Below, one piece after another: positions 1-8,928 of a stretch of DNA of 52,683 nucleotides. The translations under genes and the position numbers were made by a program. A model generated the notes under the pieces. That model saw only the letters and a program-made list of their open reading frames with translations. It was not told the origin of the DNA and ran no database searches. This DNA comes from S146-42 sp965371965. Its GTDB lineage: Bacteria > Planctomycetota > Phycisphaerae > Phycisphaerales > UBA1924. Position 1 is the first letter of the stretch. Every line of letters starts with the position of its first letter. Location of the stretch: assembly GCA_965371965.1 (NCBI GenBank), contig CBDVAM010000011.1, positions 1-52,683 of the forward strand. Direction: 5' to 3'.

Positions 1-255
1 GCGACATTCTCGGACCCTGACGCGCAACTCACGCTGGCCCGAGAGGCCTGGGAGCGCGAGATCGGGCTCGATCCACACTCGCTGAGCGCGGCGGTCCGCC
101 TCATGGAGGTCTGCGAGCAGCTTGACGACAGGGCAAATGCGGCACGCTGGGCGAGGCGGGCGCTGGCCATCAGCGAGAACATGCGCCTCGATCCGCTCAA
201 GCCCCTGGATGGACGGACGAAGGCCCGGGCCGAGCGGATCGCCCGAAATCCTTGA
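1..255 (+). CDS. C-terminal end of a TPR-like protein (5' end outside window)
   Basis: The frame is open from base 1 to TGA at 253-255 and gives 84 residues. Two helix pairs with the alternating small/large pattern of tetratricopeptide repeats are visible (LAREAWEREIGLDP, then AARWARRALAIS), followed by a basic tail ending ERIARNP. TPRs are protein-interaction scaffolds. The role of the full protein cannot be told from this fragment. It reads in the same direction as the EF-G gene but is 367 bases upstream of it. Confidence 0.6.
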   Translation, partial: ATFSDPDAQLTLAREAWEREIGLDPHSLSAAVRLMEVCEQLDDRANAARWARRALAISENMRLDPLKPLDGRTKARAERIARNP

Positions 256-622
256 TTCTGTGGGGCCTTGGGATAGCATTCTCTTGTTCTGATGGCGGTT
301 TGGATGGAGGTTGTGCTGCAAACGCCTCCCTACCCGTGCCGCCGGTGTTTCTTCAGTTTTGGAGTTGCGACGATGGACGACAGCGTGACAGCTAGCGAGG
401 GCGACTGAGTCTTCGGCCATCGATTTCTGCTCCGAATCTCAGCTCCCTTGCAAGAACTTGTTGCGATCCCAATGACGAGCCCGGCGTGGCCCGGTCGATG
501 GGGATCGATTCCCGCGTGATTCCGCATGGTCGGAGTTGGCGTGACAGACGGCGTTCCCCGGGCACGCCGGCCCGGGTGTTCAGTTGGTGGCGGCTCGCCC
601 GCCAGGTGTGAAGGATCAGTCC
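256..622 (+). other. Intergenic region upstream of EF-G
   Basis: No convincing gene, hairpin terminator or repeat was seen here. Only the ribosome-binding site AAGGA at about 611-615 can be named. The EF-G promoter presumably lies here, but no good -35/-10 pair stands out. Confidence 0.4.
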
Positions 623-2734
623 ATGTCCCAGGATCTCAGGCTCGTTCGCAACATCGGCATCTGCGCTCATATCGACGCGGGCAAGACCACCGTGACCGAG
701 CGAGTGCTCTTCTATACCGGCAAGAACTACAAGATGGGCGAGGTCCACGAGGGCACCGCGACCATGGACTTCCTCGAGGAAGAGCAGGAGCGCGGCATCA
801 CCATCCAGTCCGCCGCCACGACGTGTCCATGGATCCGCAACGGCGAGGAATATAAGGTCAATCTGATCGACACGCCCGGGCATGTGGATTTCACGATTGA
901 GGTCGAGCGTTCCATGCGGGTGCTCGATGGCGCGGTCGCGGTCTTCGACGGTAAAGAAGGCGTGGAGGCCCAGAGCGAGACGGTCTGGCGTCAGGCGGAC
1001 CGCTACAACGTGCCGAGGCTCTGCTTTGTCAATAAGATGGACAAGCTCGGGGCGGACTTTGAGTTCAGCTTTGTGACGATCCAGAAGCGTCTGGGCGCGA
1101 ACCCGATCGCGGTGCAGTATCCGATCGGCGCGGGCAACAGCCTCGAGGGCATCATCGACCTCTTGACCATGCGGGCGTACTACTTCGACGCCGACGAGCA
1201 GGGCGCGATCGTCACCGAGAAGGACATCCCCGAGCACCTGCTCGACACCGCCAAGAAGTGGCGACACGATCTGATCGAAAGAGCGGTCGAGCTCGACGAC
1301 GATCTGATGGAGAAGTATCTCTCAGAGGATGATGTCACCGACGCCGAGATCCGCAAGGCCCTGCGCAAGGGCACGATCGCGCTCAGGTGCAACCCGACGT
1401 TCTGCGGCGCGGCCCTCCGCAATATCGGCGTGCAGCGCCTGCTCGACGGGGTCATCGACTACCTGCCCAATCCGACCGAGGTGCCCGAGATCAAGGGCGT
1501 CGATCCCAACGATGAGAAGAAGGTCGTCACCCGCGCGACCTCGATCGACGCTCCCATGAGCGCACTGGTCTTCAAGGTGGTCTCCGACAGCCACGGCGAT
1601 CTGACCTATGTCCGCATCTACTCGGGGCAGCTCAAGAAGGGCTCGCGGATCTTGAATCCGGTCAACCGCAAGAAAGAAAATGTCAGCCGGATCTTCGAGA
1701 TGCACGCCAAGGACCGCATCCCGCTGGAGGTCGCCGAGGCAGGCAGCATCGTCGCGGTCGTGGGAGTGAAGGATTCGATCACCGGCGACACTCTGTGCGA
1801 CATCGACAATCCGATCGTGCTCGAGCGGATGACATTCCCAGAGCCGGTGATCAGCATGTCGATCGAGCCGCACACCGCCGACGACAAGCGCAAGCTCACT
1901 GAGGCCCTGGTCACGATCCGTCGCGAGGACCCGAGTTTCCGCAGCCACTTCGACGATGAGACGGGCCAGACGATCATCGCCGGCATGGGCGAGTTGCACC
2001 TGGAGATCATCAAGAACAAGCTGGTCCGCGACATGAAGATCAACGTCGAGGTCGGCAAGCCGCGTGTCAGCTATCGCGAGACGATCCGCGGCTCGGCCCT
2101 CAACGTCCGCGGGCTGTTCAAGAAGCAGACCGGCGGGCGCGGGCAGTTCGGCGATGTCACCATCAACCTCCACCCCTGCACCGCGGCTGAGGCCGAGGAG
2201 CTGGGCATCAAGTTCAAGGACAGCATCGGGTTCGAGAACAAGATCGTCGGCGGCTCGGTGCCGCGTGAGTTCATCCCCAGCGTCGAGACCGGCATCCGCC
2301 AGACTGCGGTCGGTGGCGTCTCGGCGGGATACCCGATGATCAACATCCGTGCCGAGCTGGTCGATGGCTCGAGCCACTCGGTCGATAGCTCGCAGATCGC
2401 GTTCGAGCAGGCCGCCCGCCTGGCCCTTCGCGCGGCGGTCATGAAGGCCGGCAGCGTGCTGCTCGAGCCCATGATGAAGGTCGTCATCCTCACGCCCGAG
2501 GCGTATCTGGGCAACATCACCGGCGATCTGGCGTCTCGGCGCGGCATGATCTCCGAGACCGAGGATCGCGGGCACGTCAAGGCGGTCACCGCCGAGGTGC
2601 CTCTGAGCGAGATGTTCGGCTACACGACGACCCTTCGCGGAATGAGCCAGGGTCGGGCGGCGAGCAGCATGGAGTTCCTGGCGTATCGACCGATGCCCGC
2701 GAGCCTCGCCGAGGCGGTCTTGCAGGCGGGGTAG
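623..2734 (+). CDS. fusA: Elongation factor G
   Basis: Translational GTPase that drives tRNA-mRNA translocation on the ribosome. The protein of 703 residues has the full-length EF-G plan: P-loop AHIDAGKTT near residue 15, switch region RGITIQSAAT, G3 DTPGH, G4 NKMDKLGA, then domains II-V with the domain IV signature GGRGQFGDV and a late GYTTTLRGMSQGRA. The start ATG at 623 is chosen over an in-frame ATG at 584 because homologues begin about ten residues before the P-loop and AAGGA sits eight bases upstream. No str-operon neighbours (rpsL, rpsG, tufA) flank it, so this is a stand-alone copy; whether it is the main EF-G or a paralogue cannot be decided here. Confidence 0.95.
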   Translation: MSQDLRLVRNIGICAHIDAGKTTVTERVLFYTGKNYKMGEVHEGTATMDFLEEEQERGITIQSAATTCPWIRNGEEYKVNLIDTPGHVDFTIEVERSMRVLDGAVAVFDGKEGVEAQSETVWRQADRYNVPRLCFVNKMDKLGADFEFSFVTIQKRLGANPIAVQYPIGAGNSLEGIIDLLTMRAYYFDADEQGAIVTEKDIPEHLLDTAKKWRHDLIERAVELDDDLMEKYLSEDDVTDAEIRKALRKGTIALRCNPTFCGAALRNIGVQRLLDGVIDYLPNPTEVPEIKGVDPNDEKKVVTRATSIDAPMSALVFKVVSDSHGDLTYVRIYSGQLKKGSRILNPVNRKKENVSRIFEMHAKDRIPLEVAEAGSIVAVVGVKDSITGDTLCDIDNPIVLERMTFPEPVISMSIEPHTADDKRKLTEALVTIRREDPSFRSHFDDETGQTIIAGMGELHLEIIKNKLVRDMKINVEVGKPRVSYRETIRGSALNVRGLFKKQTGGRGQFGDVTINLHPCTAAEAEELGIKFKDSIGFENKIVGGSVPREFIPSVETGIRQTAVGGVSAGYPMINIRAELVDGSSHSVDSSQIAFEQAARLALRAAVMKAGSVLLEPMMKVVILTPEAYLGNITGDLASRRGMISETEDRGHVKAVTAEVPLSEMFGYTTTLRGMSQGRAASSMEFLAYRPMPASLAEAVLQAG

Positions 2735-2962
2735 TTCCCTGCCAGAAGGCGCGATCTCAGGGGCGTAATCGGTCTGGGCGACCGGGCCACGGTGTGTGCG
2801 ACTCGTGGGCGGCCTTGCGGGATTCGCAGACCAAGGCCCTGATTCTCGGACCGCTGTTGTCGCTTGGGGCTCACCCTCGCTCATGTCGGCTCCTCGGGGA
2901 TACGATGGACGCGAGGCGGGGGCGTTCGCGACGCTAACGGCGCCCAGCGCCGGAGAAGCGCG

Positions 2963-3577
2963 ATGTCCAGGCACTACCCAACCGTTCTGCTCTTCGGCTC
3001 GCCCGGATCGGGTAAGGGAACCCAGGGTTCGGTCCTCGGACAGCTCCCCGGGTGCTTCCACCTGTCCAGCGGCGACATGTTCCGCTCGCTGGACGCCTCC
3101 AGCGAGCTGGCCAAGACCTTCACGAGCTACTCGACCAAGGGCCTGCTGGTCCCCGATGATCTGACGATCGAGTTCTGGAAGAACTACATGGCCCAGCGGT
3201 ACGACACGCTGGAGCCGCAACCGGACCTGCTCATCCTCGACGGCATCCCACGCAATCGCGAGCAGGCCGAGCTGCTGTCGGATCACCTGGACGTGCGGGC
3301 GATCATCCATCTGGTCGCCCGCAATCCGGATGCGATGGTCGAGCGTCTGCACAATCGCGCGATCGAGCAGGGACGCCCCGACGACGCCGACGAGGGCGTG
3401 ATCCGCCGACGGCTGGAGGTCTACGCGCGGGAGACGCGCCCGGTGCTCGCGTGCTACCCGAGCGAGTTGGTCCACGAGGTGGACGCCCTGCAATCGCCCC
3501 TGGAGGTGCTGCGGGACGTGGTCGGTGCGATCATTCCCGCGTTGGTGGGTCAGGCAAGCGCCGGCGCCAAGGCCTGA
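2963..3577 (+). CDS. adk: Adenylate kinase (short form)
   Basis: Interconverts ATP + AMP and 2 ADP in the cytoplasm. The 204-residue protein starts with the P-loop GSPGSGKGT, followed by the AMP-binding segment LSSGDMFR and DGIPRN (DGFPRT in most kinases). RPDDADEGVIRRRL matches the R-x-DD-x(4)-RL core after the LID. The LID is short and lacks a Cys4 zinc site. The start ATG at 2963 is supported by GGAGAAG about six bases upstream; an earlier in-frame ATG at 2864 adds an unrelated basic segment. It lies 229 bases downstream of fusA on the same strand. The I and N in DGIPRN are mild departures from consensus. Confidence 0.85.
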   Translation: MSRHYPTVLLFGSPGSGKGTQGSVLGQLPGCFHLSSGDMFRSLDASSELAKTFTSYSTKGLLVPDDLTIEFWKNYMAQRYDTLEPQPDLLILDGIPRNREQAELLSDHLDVRAIIHLVARNPDAMVERLHNRAIEQGRPDDADEGVIRRRLEVYARETRPVLACYPSELVHEVDALQSPLEVLRDVVGAIIPALVGQASAGAKA

Positions 3578-3688
3578 TCGCCTCACCCCACGATCGCCCC
3601 CCAAGCCCCGTGCAATCCGGGGACTTCCCTGGCACGCTCACGATTGTCAACCAGCAACCGCCCCGAACCGAAACGCTATCGTGTGGCG

Positions 3689-4492
3689 ATGCGACGCGCC
3701 TTCACGCTGATTGAACTGCTCGTGGTGATCGCGATCATCGCGGTGCTTATCGCGATTCTCTTGCCGGCACTCGGCGGGGCACGCTTCAACGCCAAGGTGC
3801 TCACCTGCACCAGCCGCCTGAAACAGCTCGGCGTGGGTGTGGAGCTGTATTCCCGCGATTTCGACCGCACCATGCCCCAGGCGGAGGGGCCGGCGTTTGA
3901 TGGCACCCCGACGATCATCGGGGCGCTCTTCGGCGGCAAGAAGGGCGAGCTGCCGTTCTTTGGGATCAACGAGATCGGTGCCGAGCGACGCCCGCTGAAC
4001 GCGTATGTGATCGACCGGGCGGTGCCGAGCGATTCGATTGAGATGGTGTATGAGCTGGAGGCGTTCCGCTCGCCGCTGGACCTTGGGGCCCGCGATACCG
4101 GCATTCCGCTCGAGGGGCTGGACGAGACCGATTCGATGTACGACTTTGTGGGATCGAGCTACACGCTCAACGATCACGCACCGGATCTGAATCCGACCGA
4201 GGACACATGGTCGACCCTCGTGCCGCCCGACGGCGGGCGGATGCCGAGCGTGATCGATCCGACGCGGACCGTTGCGCTGGCGACGCACACTTTGTACAAC
4301 TACGACGATGACTCGGATCGTCAGATGCTCTGGTGGGGTGAGAGCGAGATCCGGGGGAACGTGCTGTTCCTGGATCTGCATGCCGAGTCGGCGCTGGCGG
4401 TGCCCAATGAGACCGGCGAGGATGCGCACGAGACCGAGGGGTATTCGTTCTTGCCCCGCCCGGATTGGGTTGAGCGGTATCCGTGGGATTGA
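3689..4492 (+). CDS. Prepilin-type N-terminal cleavage/methylation domain protein
   Basis: A secreted or envelope protein of 267 residues. It begins MRRAFTLIELLVVIAIIAVL, the type IV prepilin/pseudopilin leader with the hydrophobic N-terminal helix and the conserved Glu five residues after the processing site. The rest is an acidic globular domain ending in a GNVLFLDLHAES segment like the C-terminal motif of the very large planctomycete DUF1559-like families. In such bacteria dozens of these proteins occur singly, away from pilus genes, as here. The start at 3689 places the leader at the N-terminus; ATG at 3644 would add fifteen polar residues. Confidence 0.75.
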   Translation: MRRAFTLIELLVVIAIIAVLIAILLPALGGARFNAKVLTCTSRLKQLGVGVELYSRDFDRTMPQAEGPAFDGTPTIIGALFGGKKGELPFFGINEIGAERRPLNAYVIDRAVPSDSIEMVYELEAFRSPLDLGARDTGIPLEGLDETDSMYDFVGSSYTLNDHAPDLNPTEDTWSTLVPPDGGRMPSVIDPTRTVALATHTLYNYDDDSDRQMLWWGESEIRGNVLFLDLHAESALAVPNETGEDAHETEGYSFLPRPDWVERYPWD

Positions 4493-4776
4493 GCGGGGCG
4501 ACGTGCTCTATCTCGGTCTTGACGAGCCCGAAGCGCGAGCGAGGTTGGGTCGCCCATCCGAGCATTCGCATCATCCTCGCCCATGATCTCGCACGAAGAG
4601 ATTGAACCACGGAGTTGCGCGGAGTCCGGATCCGATCCAGGCCTAACTCCGTGGTGAGCGCCCCCTCCATGATAGATCGATGGAGAGTTTCGATTGCGCC
4701 AGTCGTGCTCGCGCACATCCTCCTCGCTCGCGCTTCGGGCTCGTAGGCACCGGGCGAGCGGGGTCTTCGCTGGCAG
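4493..4776. repeat. Nested inverted repeats between convergent genes
   Basis: A 23-bp sequence at 4522-4544 (starting ACGAGCCCGAAGCGCGAG) is perfectly inverted at 4722-4744. Inside lies a second inverted pair, ACCACGGAGTT at 4606-4616 and AACTCCGTGGT at 4645-4655. No protein is encoded. The arrangement looks like a small non-coding palindromic element sitting in the tail-to-tail gap, where it may also stop transcription from both sides. Confidence 0.7.
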
Positions 4777-6060
4777 TCAGTTCCCCCGATCTTTGCCACT
4801 CACCGATGCGCTCTTGAGATTGAAGGTGATCGACTGGAAAGCCCCGCGATCGGGCGCCTGCGGTGCAACGAACCAGCCCCAGAACCCCGGCGCGTTGCTC
4901 GCGCTATAGGAATGGACGGTCGTCGGCGGGAAGAAGTGGAACGTGAACGGCACCATGCTGTCGAGCTCGTCGTGGGTGCCGAAGAACTTCTGGGGGTCTC
5001 TCATAAAGTTGTTGCGAATCCTACTGCCGCCGTTTGCACGCATCTTGGCTGGATCCACGGGAATCCAGGTCACGGTGCCGTCGCGTTCGTCGTAGAGCGC
5101 GAACTCGACCCAGGCCCGCAGCTCCTTATGGGCTCTGCCCTTGAGAAACTCGATCTTCTCATCGTCCTCATCTTCGAGCCCGTAGGCACAGACGATCCGC
5201 GCCGGCAGGCCCACCTCGCGGTAGACCGCGACAAGCAGCATCGCGATGTCGAACTGCGACCCGCGCTTCCGCGTGGCAGTCAAGACCGGCGGCTGGAGCT
5301 GCACGCCCTCGATCCGATTCTTGGCAGGGCCCCTCTTGGGAAACGCAAGACCCTGGCCGGTCACCTGAACATGCTGCACGACATTCCCGGCGAGCCATTT
5401 GGCAAGCTCCACCGGCTTGATCGTCTTGGGATCATTGCCGTCGGTCCAACGCTTGATCAGGTCTTGGATGGGAACAATGTCATAGTCGCCCTGGGCGGGG
5501 TCATAGTCCAGGTACGGAATCCGCTCGAACGTGGACTTGAGGATGTCGGGGAAGTCCTTCTGGGGCCACTCGACCTCCCTGGCCTCATCCTCGTGGAAGA
5601 TCGTGTCGTAGCTTGTCACGGTCATCGAGGTCTGGAGTTCCATCTCGCGCGCGACGAGCGGCTTGCCCTTAGGCGCCTCGAAGATCCACACGCCGTAGTT
5701 CGCACCCGCCGGAAACCTCGACTCCATCTGGAATCGGGTGTCGGCGTCGTGATCGTCGAACTCGACCGTGCCGGTGGCCTTCTGGGTCTTGTGGCTCGCG
5801 CTGGACATGGCCATCGGGAAGACTATGAACGCCTGCTGGATGCTCCAGCGGTCGATCTCGAGGGTTTCCTTCGGCCCCAGCCGGCGGGTGTTATCCCACG
5901 CCTGGATGCGCACCTCGATATCCAGGATCCTCGTCTTGGCGTTTTTCTGCTCGAGATATCTGGTATTGGGCTGCCCGGCACGCTGTGCCGAGGCCGCGCT
6001 TGCCACCACGATCATCGAGAACAAACCCGCGAGGACGTGACGTGAGCCGATGGTGGGCAT
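4777..6060 (-). CDS. Secreted transglutaminase-fold protein with substituted catalytic residues
   Basis: A 427-residue protein with a signal peptide (hydrophobic LAGLFSMIVVASAASAQ). The C-terminal half matches the transglutaminase-like core: GSQFDIAMLLVAVYREVGLPAR is the usual G-x-C-x-D...A-L-x-R-x-x-G-(I/L)-PAR stretch, then RAWVEFALYD and TWIPVDP correspond to HAWVE and WVPVDP. The catalytic Cys is Gln and the His is Arg; only the Asp remains. The fold is therefore likely kept for binding rather than catalysis. Function unknown. It faces fumC divergently across 139 bases. Confidence 0.75.
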   Translation of the reverse strand: MPTIGSRHVLAGLFSMIVVASAASAQRAGQPNTRYLEQKNAKTRILDIEVRIQAWDNTRRLGPKETLEIDRWSIQQAFIVFPMAMSSASHKTQKATGTVEFDDHDADTRFQMESRFPAGANYGVWIFEAPKGKPLVAREMELQTSMTVTSYDTIFHEDEAREVEWPQKDFPDILKSTFERIPYLDYDPAQGDYDIVPIQDLIKRWTDGNDPKTIKPVELAKWLAGNVVQHVQVTGQGLAFPKRGPAKNRIEGVQLQPPVLTATRKRGSQFDIAMLLVAVYREVGLPARIVCAYGLEDEDDEKIEFLKGRAHKELRAWVEFALYDERDGTVTWIPVDPAKMRANGGSRIRNNFMRDPQKFFGTHDELDSMVPFTFHFFPPTTVHSYSASNAPGFWGWFVAPQAPDRGAFQSITFNLKSASVSGKDRGN

Positions 6061-6199
6061 TTGATTCTCCTGACATCAGGGTAGGTGGGCGCACGGGTGC
6101 CGCCCGAGACTCCGCCTCATCCCTATACGACACCCCCTCCCCCCGGGGGTTCCGCTGGGTTTCAAATCGGCCCCTCAGGGCCGGGAATCGGAGCTGCGT

Positions 6200-7663
6200 G
6201 TGAGCGAGACCAGGACAGAATCCGACTCGATGGGCGAGATGCAGGTCCCCGGCGACGTGCTGTACGGTGCCAGCACACAGCGGGCGGTGCTGAACTTCCC
6301 GGTATCTGGGCGCTGCGTGCCCATGGGCGTCATCCGCGCGTACGCAACCCTCAAGAGCGCGTGCGCGAAGGTCAATCAGGATCTGGGCGACCTCGACGGC
6401 GAGCGGGCGAGTCTCATCCAGGACGCCTGCGAGCAGATCCTCGAAGGGCTCAGCGACCAAGGCGGGCTCGAACGCCATTTTCCCGTCGACGTCTTCCAGA
6501 CCGGTAGCGGCACCAGCACCAACATGAACGCCAACGAGGTCATCGCAAACCTCGTCTGCCTCGCACGCAACGAGCCCATCGGCTCCACCAAGAACCAGGC
6601 GTACCTCGACGCCGGCGGCGTCCATCCCAACAACCACGTCAACATGGGCCAGAGCTCGAACGACACGTTCCCGACCGCGATGAATCTTGCGTGCGCGCTT
6701 GCGCTCAAGAACGATCTCGACCCCGCCCTCGCCAAGCTCGAAACCAAGCTCGCCGACCTTGCTGAGCGATTCGACGCCATAGTTAAAATCGGGCGCACGC
6801 ACCTCCAGGACGCCACGCCCATCCGCCTGGGCCAGGAGTTCAGCGGCTACGCGAGCCAGATCGCCCACGGGCGCGATCGGGTGCAACGCTCGCTCAGCCA
6901 GCTCGCAGAACTCGCCCTGGGCGGCACCGCCGTCGGCACCGGGCTCAACACGCGCCCGGACTTCGGCGGTCGCGTCGCAACAGAACTCAGCGTCCGCACG
7001 GGCCTGGACCTCCGCGAGGCCGACAACCACTTCGAGGCCCAGCACGCCAAGGACGCGATCGTCGAGACCTCGGCACATCTGCGCACCATCGCCATCAGCC
7101 TCTCCAAGATCGCCAACGACATCCGCTGGATGGGCTCTGGCCCGCGTTGCGGCATCGGCGAACTGAAGATCCCCGCCGTCCAGCCGGGAAGCTCGATCAT
7201 GCCCGGCAAGGTCAACCCGGTCATCTGCGAGGCCGCGATCATGGTCAGTTGCCGGGTCATCGGCAACGACGCCACGGTCGGCGCGGCGGGCCTCGGGGGC
7301 GTCGGCAGCATCCTCGACCTCGCGGTCGCGATGCCGGTGATGGCCGAGGGCGTGCTCGATTCGATCCAGTTGCTCACGGGCGCGAGCCACATGTTCGTCG
7401 ACAACTTGCTGAACGACTTGGAGGCCGACGCGGACCGCTGCAACGGGCTCATTGAAGGATCGCTGGCGATGGTGACGAGCCTGGTGCCGGTGATCGGCTA
7501 TGACCTGAGCGCGAAGATCGCGTACCAGGCGTTCGGCGAGGGCAAGACCGTGCGCGAGATCCTGTTGTCATCAGAGATCAAGACGATCGAGGGCAAGCCG
7601 CTGACCAAGGCGATGATCGATGAGATGCTGGATGCGCGGTCGATGACCGAGCCGCGGGGGTAG
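6200..7663 (+). CDS. fumC: Class II fumarate hydratase
   Basis: Reversible hydration of fumarate to L-malate in the TCA cycle; a soluble, iron-free homotetramer. The 487-residue protein shows the superfamily signature GSSIMPGKVNP and the upstream TGSGTSTNMNANEV, QSSNDTFPTA and GRTHLQDATP motifs, covering the three composite active-site regions. The start is GTG at 6200, giving MSETRTESDSMGEMQVP as in FumC proteins, with CGGAG seven bases upstream. A hairpin repeat follows the stop codon by about twenty bases. Confidence 0.95.
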   Translation: MSETRTESDSMGEMQVPGDVLYGASTQRAVLNFPVSGRCVPMGVIRAYATLKSACAKVNQDLGDLDGERASLIQDACEQILEGLSDQGGLERHFPVDVFQTGSGTSTNMNANEVIANLVCLARNEPIGSTKNQAYLDAGGVHPNNHVNMGQSSNDTFPTAMNLACALALKNDLDPALAKLETKLADLAERFDAIVKIGRTHLQDATPIRLGQEFSGYASQIAHGRDRVQRSLSQLAELALGGTAVGTGLNTRPDFGGRVATELSVRTGLDLREADNHFEAQHAKDAIVETSAHLRTIAISLSKIANDIRWMGSGPRCGIGELKIPAVQPGSSIMPGKVNPVICEAAIMVSCRVIGNDATVGAAGLGGVGSILDLAVAMPVMAEGVLDSIQLLTGASHMFVDNLLNDLEADADRCNGLIEGSLAMVTSLVPVIGYDLSAKIAYQAFGEGKTVREILLSSEIKTIEGKPLTKAMIDEMLDARSMTEPRG

Positions 7664-7682
7664 CGCTGGAGTTTCCGAAGGC

Positions 7683-7716
7683 GTGCCACCAACCGCTGCT
7701 CTGAGCGGTTGGTGCT
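7683..7716. repeat. Dispersed hairpin repeat, copy 1
   Basis: The unit GTGCCACCAACCGCTGCTCTGAGCGGTTGGTGCT folds as ACCAACCGCT / AGCGGTTGGT around GCTCTG. It lies 20 bases after fumC. Five further copies occur at 7844, 25837, 25960, 41765 and 50464. Confidence 0.85.
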
Positions 7717-7843
7717 GTGTGCGTCAATAACTCGGTCCGCAAGACCAAACGGATCCGACGGACGTTGACCTACCGGGGTTCGGTGAGTCGCCTGTGCTCG
7801 TGCGACCCATCGCGAGCTTGCGCTCGCGGCTCCGTTTGGGAAC

Positions 7844-7877
7844 GTGCCACCAACCGCTGCATTGAGCGGTTGGTGCT
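7844..7877. repeat. Dispersed hairpin repeat, copy 2
   Basis: Same unit as copy 1 except for the loop (GCATTG instead of GCTCTG), with identical arms. It lies 46 bases past the stop of the convergent dehydratase gene. Together with copy 1 it brackets a 127-base non-coding stretch that also carries a GAGCTTGCGCTC hairpin near 7813. Confidence 0.85.
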
Positions 7878-7923
7878 TCCTGTCATCGAACACCGACCAT
7901 GCAAAGCCATGGTCCGTGGCACG

Positions 7924-8928
7924 TCAGACGCCATCGCTCAAGAACTTCGCCAGCCGATCCAGATCCACATTCCCGCCCGACAAGATCACGCCGATACGCC
8001 TGCCCGCGATCTCATCGGGACGCTCCCTCGCGATTTTCGCTAGCCCCGCGAATCCCAGCACGCCAGTGGGCTCGACAACCTGCTTCAGGCGCTCCATCAC
8101 CAGCTTCATCGACTCGACCAGCGCCGAATCCGCCACGCTCAGCATCTCGTCCACATACTCGAGGATCACCGGAAAGTTGTACCGCCCCAGGCTCGACGTC
8201 CGTGCCCCGTCGGCGATCGTCTGGGGGTCGGGAATCGTGTGCAGTGTGCGCGTCTTGAAGCTCCGGCACCCGTCGTCGCCGGCGTCGGGCTCCACGCCGA
8301 CCACCCGGCAGTGCGGGCTCATCGTCTGGGTGCAAATCGCACAGCCGCTGAGCAGGCCCCCGCCGCCGCAGCTGACGAACAGCCAGTCGAGCTCGCCGAC
8401 GTCCTCGAACAGCTCCATCGCGACCGTGCCCTGGCCGCCCATGACGTTGGGATGATCGTGGGGCGGGATGAGCACCATTCCCCGTTCTTCGACGATTCTT
8501 TGGGCGAGTTCTTCGCGGCTTGTCTGCGCGCGATCGTATTGGATGACCTCGCTGCCCTCGGGCGCCTTGGCGAGGCGGCTGCGGACCGACTCGAGCTTGA
8601 TGCGCGGGGCGTCGCTGGGCATGATGATCGTCGCCCGCACTTCGAGCAGGCCGGCGGCCAGCGCGATCGCCTGGGCGTGGTTTCCGCTGCTGTAGGCGAT
8701 CACGCCGCGCTCACGCTGGGCGTCGGTCAGCACGCTCATCGCGTTGAAGGCCCCGCGGAACTTGAACGAGCCCGTCCGCTGGAGATTCTCGCACTTGAAG
8801 AAGACCTCGGCGTCGAATCGCTCGTTGATCGTCTCTTCTGCCAGCACCGGCGTGCGGTGGTGCAAACCCCGCAGCCGATCCGCGGCCATGCGGATCTCCC
8901 GATAGCCCACGCTGCGGACAAGCGACAT
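7924..8928 (-). CDS. Threonine dehydratase-like PLP enzyme
   Basis: Probable threonine/serine ammonia-lyase (2-oxobutanoate or pyruvate forming) of 334 residues. The PLP lysine is in TGSFKFRGA near residue 55, SSGNHAQA is the substrate loop, and SCGGGGLLSG is the glycine loop holding the PLP phosphate. The C-terminal regulatory ACT-like domain of biosynthetic IlvA is absent, as in catabolic TdcB, short IlvA forms and serine racemases, so the exact substrate is open. ATG 8928 is preferred; the frame runs upstream to 9162 but the added sequence is low-complexity and overlaps another gene. GGAG lies about twelve bases upstream. Confidence 0.85.
   Translation of the reverse strand: MSLVRSVGYREIRMAADRLRGLHHRTPVLAEETINERFDAEVFFKCENLQRTGSFKFRGAFNAMSVLTDAQRERGVIAYSSGNHAQAIALAAGLLEVRATIIMPSDAPRIKLESVRSRLAKAPEGSEVIQYDRAQTSREELAQRIVEERGMVLIPPHDHPNVMGGQGTVAMELFEDVGELDWLFVSCGGGGLLSGCAICTQTMSPHCRVVGVEPDAGDDGCRSFKTRTLHTIPDPQTIADGARTSSLGRYNFPVILEYVDEMLSVADSALVESMKLVMERLKQVVEPTGVLGFAGLAKIARERPDEIAGRRIGVILSGGNVDLDRLAKFLSDGV

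Noticed and set aside
1322..3604. 760-codon open frame on the minus strand
   Set aside because: Entirely antisense to EF-G and adenylate kinase; a by-product of high GC at third codon positions.
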